From the NCBI RefSeq assembly GCF_041431135.1, contig NZ_CP107799.1:5208001-5272000 (forward strand): a stretch of DNA of 64,000 bases, read 5' to 3'. A model generated the notes under the pieces. That model ran no database searches. It worked only from the letters and a program-made list of their open reading frames with translations, and was not told the DNA's origin. The translations under genes and the position numbers were made by a program. Positions 15,801-23,619 of the stretch are shown here, in pieces (within the stretch, counting starts at the first letter, position 1; the number at the start of each line of letters is the position of its first letter). The stretch is from Streptomyces sp. NBC_00554 (GTDB lineage: Bacteria; Actinomycetota; Actinomycetes; Streptomycetales; Streptomycetaceae).

Positions 15801-18311
15801 TTACTCGCCGGGGTGGGCGAGTTCGATGTCGTGGGCGTCGACGCCGCGGCCGTTGACGGTGAGCGCGGTGGCCACCGGCGGGTAACCCGTCGCGATGACC
15901 GTGTACTCGCCGCTGTCCAGGTCGGTGAAGGCGTACGCCCCGTCCGTGCCGGTCCTGGCGGTGCCGACCACGTTCCCGGCCGCGTCGACCAGCGTGACCC
16001 GCGCGTCGCCGAGCGGCCCGCCCGGTGCCCGTACGACACCCTGGACCAGGGCGCCCGAGGCGAGTTCGACCTCGACCCGGGTCACCCCGGTGCCGCCGAC
16101 CTCGACGGGCAGGGCGACGGGCCGGTGCCCGGCGGCGTTGACCGCGACGGTCACCGAACCGGGGATCAGCTCGGCGAACGTGAACTCGCCCTGCTCACCG
16201 GTGGTTCCGGTGGCCAGCACGTCACCGCGCACGTCGGTCACGATGACCATGGCGTCCTTGACCGGGGTCCCGCCCTCGGAGGCCCGCACGACACCGCTCA
16301 GCCCGCTTGTGCCGCTCAGCAGGATGTCGTACGTGACCGGCTCGTCGTTCACGAGGACCGTCGAGGCCTGCGGCTGGAAACCGTCGGCGGAGGCGATCAG
16401 TACGTAACTGCCCACGCCGGGCGCGTCGACGGCGTAGGAGCCGTCGGCCTGCGCGACCGAGCGGCCCAGCTGCCGTCCCGCGAGCGAGATCAGCGTGACC
16501 GCGGCCTGCGGCACGGGCGCGCTTTCGGCGCCGCGGACGTGCCCGCGTACCGGAATACCGCTGGACATGGGGGTGCTCTCCCTCTCTGCGGCGACTGCCG
16601 CGACTGCCGCGACTGGTGCGGCCGCAAGCTGCTGGGTGGCTTCGGGGCTCGCCTCAGGCTGTGTGACGGCCCAGCTCGGGACCTTCTCTTCAGAGGCCGG
16701 AGCCTCCGCCTCGGCGGCCTGAGCCAGCGCGCCCGAGGTCCGCAGCGGGACCTCCTTGATGAACAGCATCACGAGGAAGGCGAGCAGGGCCGTGCAGGCG
16801 GCGATCAGGAAGACGTCCGCGATGCCGTGGCCGTACGCGCTCTCCATCACGGTGCGCAGCGGGCCAGGCAGCGTGTCCATGTCCGGGATGCTGCTGTCCG
16901 AGCCGGAACTGGCCGCGGCCGCTGCGTACTTGGGGTCGAGGCCCGCCAGGCCGTCCGTGGCGTAGTGGCTGATCCGGTTGGCCATCACCGCGCCCAGCGC
17001 GGAGACGCCGATCGCGCCGCCGAGGGAACGGAAGAACGTCACCGTGGAGCTGGCCGAGCCGAGGTCGGCCGGCGCCACCTGGTTCTGTGTGGACAGCACC
17101 AGGTTCTGCATGGTCATGCCGACGCCGAGGCCGAGGAGCGCCATGTAGACGGCGACGTGCCAGTAGGGCGTGTCGTACCGGATGGTGCCCAGCAGGCCAA
17201 GGCCCGCGGTGATCAGGACGCCGCCGCTGACCAGCCAGGCCTTCCACCTGCCGGTCTTGGTGATGATCTGGCCGGAGACGGTGGAGGCGACGAACAGGCC
17301 GCCGATCATCGGGATGGTCATGACGCCGGACATCGTCGGCGACTTGTCCCGGGCCAGCTGGAAGTACTGGCTGAAGAACACCGTGCCCGCGAACATCGCG
17401 ACACCCACGAAGAGCGAGGCGAGGGAGGAAAGGGTGATGGTGCGATTGCGGAACAGCCGCAGCGGGATGATCGGCTCGCTCGCCCTGGACTCGACGAGCA
17501 CGAACAGCAGACCGAGCACGATCGAGCCGCCGACCATCGCGTACGTCTGCCACGACACCCAGTCGTACTTGTCACCGGCGAAGGTGACCCAGACAAGGAG
17601 CAGCGAGACCGCGGCGGAGATGAAGAACGCGCCGCCCCAGTCGACCTTCACGTCACGCTTCACGACGGGCAGGTGCAGGGTCTTCTGCAGCACGATCAGC
17701 GCGATGACCGCGAACGGCACACCGACGTAGAAGCACCAGCGCCAGCCGAGCCACGAGGTGTCCGTGATGACACCGCCGAGCAGCGGGCCGCCGACGGTCG
17801 CGACCGCGAACGTCGCGCCGAGGTAGCCGGAGTAACGCCCGCGCTCACGCGGGGAGATCATCGCGGCCATCACGATCTGCGCCAGGGCGGACAGACCGCC
17901 GACGCCGATGCCCTGGACCACCCGGCAGGCGATGAGCATGCCGGGGTTCTGGGACAGACCCGCGGCGGCCGATCCCAGCACATAGATGACGAGGGCTATC
18001 TGTACGAGCGCCTTCTTGCTGTACAGGTCGGAGAGCTTGCCCCACAGGGGCGTGGTCGCGGTCATGGCCAGCAGCGAGGCGGTGACGACCCAGGTGTAGG
18101 CGGACTGGCCGCCGCCCAGATCGCCGATGATCTCGGGCAGGGCATTGGTGACGATCGTCGACGACAGGATCGCGACGAACATGCCGAGCAGCAGACCGGA
18201 GAGCGCCTCCATGATCTGCCGGTGCGTCATCGGAGCACCGTCGGAGGATCCGGAGGACCCACCTCCGTGCTTGGCGTGTGCCCGCACACCGGCTGGTGTG
18301 GTCGTTGCCAT
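15801..18311 (-). CDS. MFS (DHA2) drug transporter fused to three beta-sandwich repeats
   Basis: 836 residues from ATG 18311 (AAGGA upstream). Residues about 30-520 are a 14-helix exporter: 'LSGLLLGMFVAILSSTIVTN', motif A 'GKLSDLYSKKALVQ' and motif C 'GATFAVATVGGPLLGG'. An Ala/Glu-rich linker (about 525-580) leads to residues 582-836, three carboxypeptidase-regulatory-like repeats of about 80 residues, each with a 'V-x-G-x-V-x' opening and a 'G-x-Y/F-x-F/V ... L-x-x-G-x-Y/V-x-V' ending. This tail should be a chain of beta-sandwiches on whichever side the last helix ends. A second ATG with AGGGAG nine bases upstream falls exactly at the module boundary (16568). The MarR gene upstream likely represses it. 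Confidence 0.93.
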   Translation of the reverse strand: MATTTPAGVRAHAKHGGGSSGSSDGAPMTHRQIMEALSGLLLGMFVAILSSTIVTNALPEIIGDLGGGQSAYTWVVTASLLAMTATTPLWGKLSDLYSKKALVQIALVIYVLGSAAAGLSQNPGMLIACRVVQGIGVGGLSALAQIVMAAMISPRERGRYSGYLGATFAVATVGGPLLGGVITDTSWLGWRWCFYVGVPFAVIALIVLQKTLHLPVVKRDVKVDWGGAFFISAAVSLLLVWVTFAGDKYDWVSWQTYAMVGGSIVLGLLFVLVESRASEPIIPLRLFRNRTITLSSLASLFVGVAMFAGTVFFSQYFQLARDKSPTMSGVMTIPMIGGLFVASTVSGQIITKTGRWKAWLVSGGVLITAGLGLLGTIRYDTPYWHVAVYMALLGLGVGMTMQNLVLSTQNQVAPADLGSASSTVTFFRSLGGAIGVSALGAVMANRISHYATDGLAGLDPKYAAAAASSGSDSSIPDMDTLPGPLRTVMESAYGHGIADVFLIAACTALLAFLVMLFIKEVPLRTSGALAQAAEAEAPASEEKVPSWAVTQPEASPEATQQLAAAPVAAVAAVAAERESTPMSSGIPVRGHVRGAESAPVPQAAVTLISLAGRQLGRSVAQADGSYAVDAPGVGSYVLIASADGFQPQASTVLVNDEPVTYDILLSGTSGLSGVVRASEGGTPVKDAMVIVTDVRGDVLATGTTGEQGEFTFAELIPGSVTVAVNAAGHRPVALPVEVGGTGVTRVEVELASGALVQGVVRAPGGPLGDARVTLVDAAGNVVGTARTGTDGAYAFTDLDSGEYTVIATGYPPVATALTVNGRGVDAHDIELAHPGE

Positions 18312-18400
18312 GGGCTTCCTTCTCTTACGTACGGATTCGTGCATACGGGTGCGTATATGGCCGATGCGTATCTGCCGGATTCGTGTATGCGGATTCGTAC

Positions 18401-18901
18401 TTACGCGGGTGTACGGGTGGTCAGTTCTGTCGCATACGAGTGCGGGTGAGGGGGCCGATGAGGGGCGGCCGTACGGCACTCGCCGAAGCTCTCGCGCAGC
18501 CGGGTCATGAGCCGGGTGAGCTGTCCGACCTCGTCGTCGGACCAGTCGCTCAGGCGGTCGGCGAGGAGCCGTGACGTGCGCCGGGAGAGCTCGTCGAGCT
18601 GCTCATGGCCCGCGGCGGTGAGGCGCAGGATGCGCGAGCGCTTGTCGGCCGGGTCGGGGGACCGTTCGATCCAGCCCCGGTCCGCGACGTGCGCGACGTG
18701 CCGGCTGGTCACCGACATGTCCACGGAGAGCAGCTCGGCGAGCCTGCTCATCCGCATCTCGCCGTACCGGCCGAGCAGCGTCAGCACGGCGGCCGAGCCG
18801 CCGGGGCATTCGGGCGGCAGGATCCGCCCCATGTCCCTCTTCACGGCACCGATGGCAGAGAGCTGACGAGCCAACTCCTCGTACTGCGCCTGCTCCGCCA
18901 T
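18401..18901 (-). CDS. MarR-family transcriptional regulator
   Basis: 166 residues from ATG 18901, with GGAGG four bases upstream. The winged helix is clear: 'AAVLTLLGRYGEMRMSRLAELL', recognition helix 'DMSVTSRHVAHVADRGWIE' and wing 'RSPDPADKRSRILRLTAAG', with long dimerisation helices at both ends. It is 89 bases upstream of the MFS gene on the same strand and has two operator-like repeats over its own promoter, so a ligand-relieved autorepressor of the marR-MFS operon is likely. The spacer to the MFS gene holds degenerate repeats of GGATTCGTGYATRCGGG. Confidence 0.93.
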   Translation of the reverse strand: MAEQAQYEELARQLSAIGAVKRDMGRILPPECPGGSAAVLTLLGRYGEMRMSRLAELLSVDMSVTSRHVAHVADRGWIERSPDPADKRSRILRLTAAGHEQLDELSRRTSRLLADRLSDWSDDEVGQLTRLMTRLRESFGECRTAAPHRPPHPHSYATELTTRTPA

Positions 18902-18917
18902 CACACCTCCCGCATTC

Positions 18918-18960
18918 GTTGCTTAGGGCAACCATAAATATGTTGGTTGCCGCAGGCAAA
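18918..18960 (-). promoter_or_regulatory. marR promoter with two GTTGC-N5-GCAA operator sites
   Basis: On the minus strand TTGCCT (18959-18954) and TATGGT lie 17 bp apart as -35 and -10. Two copies of GTTGC-N5-GCAA(C/A) at 18918-18932 and 18946-18960 flank the -10 region 28 bp apart, and GGCAACCA/TGGTTGCC (18927-18951) links them. This fits a MarR autoregulatory site. Confidence 0.65.
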
Positions 18961-19135
18961 CTAAATCGGGGGTAAGGGGCTAAAAACTTGGCAAAGGCAA
19001 GTATTGGCGAACGTAAACTCGCAGGTCGGGAGGGTGGTCCCGGCCCCCGCGTGAGCTGTTCGGATCGCAGCGGAGGTCCCGGGGCGCAACCCCCGCACTT
19101 GGGCAACCGTCCCGCGTTCGCTAGTGTCCTGGCCC

Positions 19136-19339
19136 ATGGCAAACACCCAGGGCCCCGAGGGCAACTACGACCCCGCGGGAAGCACCCAGATGTTCCGCGC
19201 ATTCGTCGACGAGGCCCCCCAGGGCCGGCAACAGCAGCAGGTGGCCGCCCAGGCGGGTCCCCGCATCGGCCTGATCATCGGCGTCGTCCTCGCCGTGGTG
19301 GTTGTCGCGGCGGTGGCCTGGCTCGCACTTGGCAAGTAG
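19136..19339 (+). CDS. Small C-terminally anchored membrane protein
   Basis: 67 residues from ATG 19136. The N-terminal 40 residues are polar with a Gln run; residues about 43-65 are one hydrophobic helix (IGLIIGVVLAVVVVAAVAWLAL) ending in GK-stop. The layout, cytosolic head and C-terminal anchor, is common among conserved Streptomyces small proteins. It stands alone, divergent from marR. No function can be given. Confidence 0.7.
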   Translation: MANTQGPEGNYDPAGSTQMFRAFVDEAPQGRQQQQVAAQAGPRIGLIIGVVLAVVVVAAVAWLALGK

Positions 19340-19456
19340 CACGAGGGTCCACCGAGAGGCGCCGCGGCCACTTCCACCGGGGGCCGCGGCTCCCCCATGC
19401 CGGGCCGCAGCAGCTGCATCCGCCGGACTGCGGCAGCTACATCCACCGGACTTCGG

Positions 19457-20182
19457 CTACTTCCACTGGACGGCGACGTCCCGTGTCTCGATGTGCATGC
19501 CCAGCGGTACGCGCCACGCGTCGACGCACACCGTCCAGGTCTTCGTCCGCTCGGCGCCCGCGGCGATCGGCACGGGCAGCTCCTCGGCGGACTCGATCGT
19601 CGCCCAGTCGATCCCGAGCGCCCCGATGATGTGCGTCCCAAAGGTCACCGTGCCCGAACGCACCGCCGTACCCCCGGTGTTGCGGAAGACGACGGTCACC
19701 CGCTCACACCACCGCTGATCGGCGCTCTCGCGCTCGGGGGTGCCTACGGTGAGCGCGGCGGGCCCGGGTTCCACGGGGGTCTCAGGGGGTGCGCTGGTCG
19801 CCGTACCCGAGTCCGAGCCCGAACTCCCGCCCGTACTCCCGCCCGTACTCCCAGAGTCCACATCGCCCGGTGAAGTCGTACGTCCGCCACCGGGACCACC
19901 GGTCGAAGCCGCCGGCCCGCCGCTCCCACCGCTTGGAGTGGACGCGGCGACCGAAGTCCCGCTCCCCGCCGCACCCTTGGACGCCGAGAGCTTCTCCAGA
20001 GGGACCAACTCCACGTCCCCCGTGGGCGCCACGGCCGGGCCGGACGCGGGGCGCTGCACGGCGACGTAACCGCCCCCGCCGCCCCCGGCGCCACAGGCGA
20101 CGAGCACGCCCCCCAGACACACAACAGCCGCCGAGGCACCCGCGAGGGCACCTCGGCGACCACGTATCGACTGTCGGCGCAT
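19457..20182 (-). CDS. Probable secreted lipoprotein
   Basis: 241 residues. The N-terminus has Arg residues, a hydrophobic core and a lipobox 'VLVAC' (Cys about residue 30) followed by a Gly run, so it should be lipid-anchored outside the cell. A long Ser/Gly/Thr-rich linker (about 70-140) leads to a C-terminal domain of about 95 residues with two cysteines ('QRWCERVTVVF', 'TWTVCVDAW') that could pair, and a fold reminiscent of immunoglobulin-like cellulose-binding or DUF4352-type sandwiches. No enzyme motif is seen. It ends convergently with the small membrane gene. Confidence 0.8.
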   Translation of the reverse strand: MRRQSIRGRRGALAGASAAVVCLGGVLVACGAGGGGGGYVAVQRPASGPAVAPTGDVELVPLEKLSASKGAAGSGTSVAASTPSGGSGGPAASTGGPGGGRTTSPGDVDSGSTGGSTGGSSGSDSGTATSAPPETPVEPGPAALTVGTPERESADQRWCERVTVVFRNTGGTAVRSGTVTFGTHIIGALGIDWATIESAEELPVPIAAGAERTKTWTVCVDAWRVPLGMHIETRDVAVQWK

Positions 20183-20257
20183 CGCGTCAGTGTGGCTGAC
20201 GCTCCGTCAAATATGAACCCTCGGGCCGCCGCTGAACACTTCCCTCTGCCGGATCCC

Positions 20258-21172
20258 TCAGTCGGAGATGAGTCCTTCGCGCAGCTGCGTGAGCGTCCGC
20301 GTCAGGAGCCGGGAGACGTGCATCTGCGAGATGCCGACCTCCTCGCCGATCTGCGACTGGGTCATGTTCGCGAAGAAGCGGAGCATGATGATCCGGCGCT
20401 CGCGGGGCGGGAGTTTGGCGAGCAGCGGCTTGAGGGACTCGCGGTACTCGACGCCCTCCAGGGCGGTGTCCTCGTAGCCGAGGCGGTCCGCGAGGGAGCC
20501 CTCTCCGCCGTCGTCCTCGGGGGCGGGCGAGTCGAGGGACGACGCCGTGTACGCGTTGCCGACCGCGAGGCCGTCGACGACGTCTTCCTCGGACACGCCG
20601 AGCGCGACGGCGAGTTCGGCGACCGTCGGGGAGCGGTCGAGCCTCTGCGAGAGCTCGTCGCTGGTCTTGGTGAGGGCGAGCCGCAGCTCCTGGAGCCGGC
20701 GCGGGACGCGCACCGACCAGGACGTGTCGCGGAAGAACCGCTTGATCTCGCCGACGATCGTCGGCATCGCGAACGTCGGGAACTCCACGCCGCGTTCGCA
20801 GTCGAAGCGGTCGATCGCCTTGATCAGGCCGATCGTGCCGACCTGGACGATGTCCTCCATCGGCTCGTTGCGGGAGCGGAAGCGGGCCGCCGCGTACCGG
20901 ACGAGCGGGAGGTTGAGTTCGATGAGGGTGTCCCGGACATAGCCGCGCTCGGGGCTGTTCTCACCCAGTGCGGCGAGCCGCAGGAACAGGGAGCGGGACA
21001 GGGTGCGGGTGTCGATGGCTCCCGAGGTGACGGGTGCCCGGACGGCCTCGGCGGCCGGGACGGCCGGAGCGGCATCGGGGGCCGGAAGGGCCGGGACATC
21101 GTGAAGCGCGTCGGGCGCCGGTTCGCTCTTCGTGAGCGTGAGCACCTTCGAGCTGCCCTGGTCTGCGGACAT
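20258..21172 (-). CDS. sigN: SigB/SigF-family RNA polymerase sigma factor, SigN-like
   Basis: 304 residues. Region 2 is clear ('[20 protein letters not shown]', 'GTIGLIKAIDRFD'), region 3 runs from 'PTFAMPTIVGEIKRFFRDT', and region 4 ends in the helix-turn-helix '[21 protein letters not shown]'. The N-terminal 50 residues are Ala/Pro-rich. In S. coelicolor, as I recall, SigN and SigF are encoded side by side in this order upstream of tadA; the gene name rests on that synteny and on the SigF-specific sequence of the neighbour. A SigB-type promoter is visible upstream, which suggests control by itself or a related sigma. Likely role: development or stress. Confidence 0.85.
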   Translation of the reverse strand: MSADQGSSKVLTLTKSEPAPDALHDVPALPAPDAAPAVPAAEAVRAPVTSGAIDTRTLSRSLFLRLAALGENSPERGYVRDTLIELNLPLVRYAAARFRSRNEPMEDIVQVGTIGLIKAIDRFDCERGVEFPTFAMPTIVGEIKRFFRDTSWSVRVPRRLQELRLALTKTSDELSQRLDRSPTVAELAVALGVSEEDVVDGLAVGNAYTASSLDSPAPEDDGGEGSLADRLGYEDTALEGVEYRESLKPLLAKLPPRERRIIMLRFFANMTQSQIGEEVGISQMHVSRLLTRTLTQLREGLISD

Positions 21173-21240
21173 GCCACCCCCTTTGGGTCGCGGACGGTCG
21201 CGGCGGACGCTCCCGTCGGAGGAACGCAGCCTCCACCTGA

Positions 21241-21266
21241 ATACCGGAGGCGAGGCCGCGGCAAAC
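21241..21266 (-). promoter_or_regulatory. SigB/SigF-type promoter upstream of sigN
   Basis: On the minus strand GTTT (21266-21263) and CGGTAT (21246-21241) are 16 bases apart, close to the GTTT-N14-16-GGGTAY consensus of SigB-like sigma factors. It is 69 bases before the sigN start. Further upstream two copies of (C/G)ACATGTCG(G/A)CA at 21285-21296 and 21309-21320 lie 24 bp apart and may bind a regulator. Confidence 0.55.
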
Positions 21267-21416
21267 GCTCTAGCCGCAGAATGTCACATGTCGGCAACAC
21301 GCTGAAGTGACATGTCGACACAGAGGGGGTGAATAGGCCCTGGATAGAGGGGGTCTGACAGTTTTTCAGCGCCGAACAGCCGGAAAAGACGCCGGTGAGC
21401 GATTAGCTCTTACCGG

Positions 21417-22385
21417 TTACGCCTCGATCCTGTTTGCGGATCGAAGACGCGCGAAGCTACGGGCAAGCAGCCTTGACACATGCATCTGGGAGACTCCCAG
21501 TTCCGCGCTGATCTGTGACTGCGTCAAATTGCTGTAGTAGCGCAGCAGCAGGATTCGCTGTTCGCGCTCGGGCAGTTGTACGAGGAGGTGGCGTACGAGG
21601 TCGCGGTGTTCGACCCCGTCGAGGGCCGGGTCTTCGTAGCCGAGCCGGTCGAGCAGTCCGGGCAGCCCGTCACCCTCCTGGGCGGCTTCGAGGGAGGTCG
21701 CGTGGTACGAGCGTCCGGCCTCGATGCAGGACAGCACCTCCTCCTCGGAGATCCGCAGCCGCTCGGCGATCTCGGCGGTGGTGGGCGAACGCCCGAAGGC
21801 CGTGGTGAGGTCCTCCGTCGCGCTGTTCACCTGCACCCACAGCTCGTGCAGCCGACGCGGTACGTGGACGGTGCGCACGTTGTCGCGGAAGTACCGCTTG
21901 ATCTCCCCGACCACGGTCGGCATCGCGAAGGTCGGGAACTGCACGCCGCGGTCCGGGTCGAAGCGGTCGATCGCGTTGATCAGCCCGATCGTGCCTACCT
22001 GGACGACGTCCTCCATCGGCTCGTTGCGGCTGCGGAAGCGGGCGGCGGCGTACCGGACGAGCGGGAGGTTGGCCTCGATGAGCGCGCCGCGCACGCGGTT
22101 GTGCTCCTTGGTGCCCGCCTGGAGCCCCTTGAGCTGGCCGAAGAGCACCTGCGTGAGGGCCCGGGTGTCGGCACCGCGGCGCCGTTCCGGGGCGACTTCC
22201 TGGGGCGGGTCCTGCACGACCACGACTTCTTGCGGCGGTGTCTGCGGGAGTGCCTGAGGCGGCGCCTGCAGGGGTGCCTGGAGGTGGGCTTGGGGCTGGT
22301 CTTGCGGCTGGGCCTGGGGCGGTGCTTGCGGAAGTGCCTGTAGCGGGGCTTGGGGCGGTGCTTGAGGCGCAGTACTGGCCGGCAC
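21417..22385 (-). CDS. sigF: Sporulation sigma factor SigF
   Basis: 322 residues from GTG 22385, chosen because GGAG lies six bases upstream; GTG 22397 is also in frame. The body matches SigF as I remember it from S. coelicolor: '[17 protein letters not shown]', region 2 '[19 protein letters not shown]', region 3 '[18 protein letters not shown]' and region 4 '[20 protein letters not shown]'. SigF acts late in spore maturation. Residues 1-50 are an unusually long chain of PQAPLQ-like repeats encoded by a degenerate 12-18-bp repeat. No anti-sigma gene is adjacent, so control is probably transcriptional plus distant anti-sigma factors. Confidence 0.92.
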   Translation of the reverse strand: MPASTAPQAPPQAPLQALPQAPPQAQPQDQPQAHLQAPLQAPPQALPQTPPQEVVVVQDPPQEVAPERRRGADTRALTQVLFGQLKGLQAGTKEHNRVRGALIEANLPLVRYAAARFRSRNEPMEDVVQVGTIGLINAIDRFDPDRGVQFPTFAMPTVVGEIKRYFRDNVRTVHVPRRLHELWVQVNSATEDLTTAFGRSPTTAEIAERLRISEEEVLSCIEAGRSYHATSLEAAQEGDGLPGLLDRLGYEDPALDGVEHRDLVRHLLVQLPEREQRILLLRYYSNLTQSQISAELGVSQMHVSRLLARSFARLRSANRIEA

Positions 22386-22529
22386 GGTCAACTCCACCTC
22401 TATGATCCGTCAGATCCATCAACTCATCCGTCAAAAGCGGTCATAGCATCACAAGACATGTGCACTGTGTGCAAGCACCGCATAACGCCGTGTTGAACGA
22501 GATTTAGGGAGAGTTGGGGCATAGGACGC

Positions 22530-22563
22530 AAAAGAGCCCCTCGCCGGTTGCGGCGAGAGGCTC
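22530..22563 (-). terminator. Rho-independent terminator of the Dabb gene
   Basis: On the minus strand GAGCCTCTCGCCG and CGGCGAGGGGCTC pair around a short loop and are followed by TTTT (22533-22530). Confidence 0.85.
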
Positions 22564-22577
22564 GGGGGCGCTACGGC

Positions 22578-22871
22578 TCAGAACGGATAGTCGGCGATCA
22601 CCCAGGTCGCGAACTCACGCCACAGCGCGACGCCCGCCTGGTGCGCCGGGTGCTCCAAGTACCGCTTCAGCGCCTCGGTGTCGTCGACGGCGGAGTTGAT
22701 CGCGAAGTCGTACGCGATGGGTCGGTCGGTGATGTTCCAGTCGCATTCCCAGAAGCGCAGCTCCGGGATCTGCTCGCCCAGCGCACGGAAGGCGGCGACG
22801 CCCTCGACGACGCGCGGGTCGTCACGCTCGACGCCCTCATTGAGCTTCAAGAGGACCAGATGGCGGATCAC
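22578..22871 (-). CDS. Dabb-family (stress-responsive A/B barrel) protein
   Basis: 97 residues from GTG 22871, chosen because GGGAG lies five bases upstream. The single domain fits the dimeric alpha/beta barrel family: 'IRHLVLLKLNEGV', the helix 'VVEGVAAFRALGEQIPEL', 'YDFAINSAVDDTEALKRYLEHPAHQAGV' (shown in part) and 'WVIADYPF'. The L-x-x-Y-x-x-H-P-x-H motif is typical. Most members have no known reaction; some are cyclases or decarboxylases. It is 25 bases behind the small membrane gene on the same strand and ends at a terminator. Confidence 0.9.
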   Translation of the reverse strand: MIRHLVLLKLNEGVERDDPRVVEGVAAFRALGEQIPELRFWECDWNITDRPIAYDFAINSAVDDTEALKRYLEHPAHQAGVALWREFATWVIADYPF

Positions 22872-22896
22872 GGGCACTCCCTGGTGGCGCGGTGGT

Positions 22897-23076
22897 TCAG
22901 TTCTGGGCCCCGTCGGCGATCCACGACATGAAGTCGCCGATGCCCCGAGCTGCGTTCGATATGCCCTCGAACCCTATCTGGACGTAGTCGGCCGCCTTGG
23001 CCGGATCCGTGATGATCACGTAGACCACGAAGACCACGAGTACATAGACGCCTATCTTCTTTGAATTCACCGCCAT
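22897..23076 (-). CDS. 59-residue single-helix membrane protein
   Basis: An ATG at 23076 with GGGAGG six bases upstream opens 59 codons to TGA at 22897-22899. The peptide starts MAVNSKK, has a hydrophobic helix at residues 8-22 (IGVYVLVVFVVYVII) and an amphipathic tail ('DPAKAADYVQIGFEGISNAA', 'GIGDFMSWIADG'). Coding bias and the ribosome-binding site support it. It is co-transcribed with the Dabb gene. Similar tails occur in small proteins linked to sporulation loci, but I cannot assign a function. Confidence 0.8.
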   Translation of the reverse strand: MAVNSKKIGVYVLVVFVVYVIITDPAKAADYVQIGFEGISNAARGIGDFMSWIADGAQN

Positions 23077-23412
23077 CGCGGCCTCCCCTGTGATTGCTGC
23101 GCCCGGTGGGCGGCCGCCTGTTGACGGCGGCGAGTGTAACCTTCACGCCCCCTTTAAGGACCAACGGCCCGCTGGTCGAGGCCTTTTGCCGGGCCCTGCG
23201 GGCGCCCCGGGGGCGCACGATGGACAGTGCGCCCCGGCGGATCCGACAGGAGACCGCGGGGCCGGGACGGACCCCACTGCGGGGTCCACGCCGCAGGCTT
23301 CCCCCGAGACAGCGGCGCGGACCCGAGGGTCCCTCCCCATCGGGGGAGCGGCTTGCCCCCGAAAGCCGCTTCCCCCGGCCACTTCCTCCGTCATTTCCTC
23401 CCACGCACGCAC

Positions 23413-23442
23413 GAAGGGCCCCGTCTCTCGACGGGGCCCTTC
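23413..23442 (-). terminator. Terminator downstream of tRNA-Ser(CGA)
   Basis: GAAGGGCCCCGT (23413-23424) pairs perfectly with ACGGGGCCCTTC (23431-23442). It lies five bases past the tRNA 3' end. Confidence 0.85.
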
Positions 23443-23447
23443 TCAAG

Positions 23448-23532
23448 CGGTAGCGGAGGGATTTGAACCCTCGGTGACTTGCGCCACACTCGCTTTCGAG
23501 GCGAGCTCCTTCGGCCGCTCGGACACGCTACC
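23448..23532 (-). tRNA. tRNA-Ser (anticodon CGA)
   Basis: On the minus strand the acceptor stem GGTAGCG pairs with CGCTACC, the discriminator is G, the anticodon loop reads CTCGAAA (CGA), the long variable arm is of the serine type and the T arm contains GGTTCAAATCC. The 3' CCA is not encoded. Confidence 0.97.
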
Positions 23533-23619
23533 GAGAGAGACCTTACCCCAAGGTGGGGCGTGGTCAGAAATCCGTTTCCCGTACTCCCGGGACTCGGCGG
23601 GCACGGTCGGCGGGCAGGG

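Noticed and set aside
15162-18449. Very long plus-strand open frame (about 1,095 codons) opposite the MFS-fusion and YceI genes
   Set aside because: It is the antisense of two well-supported genes on the minus strand and shows no domain; GC-rich third positions keep it open.
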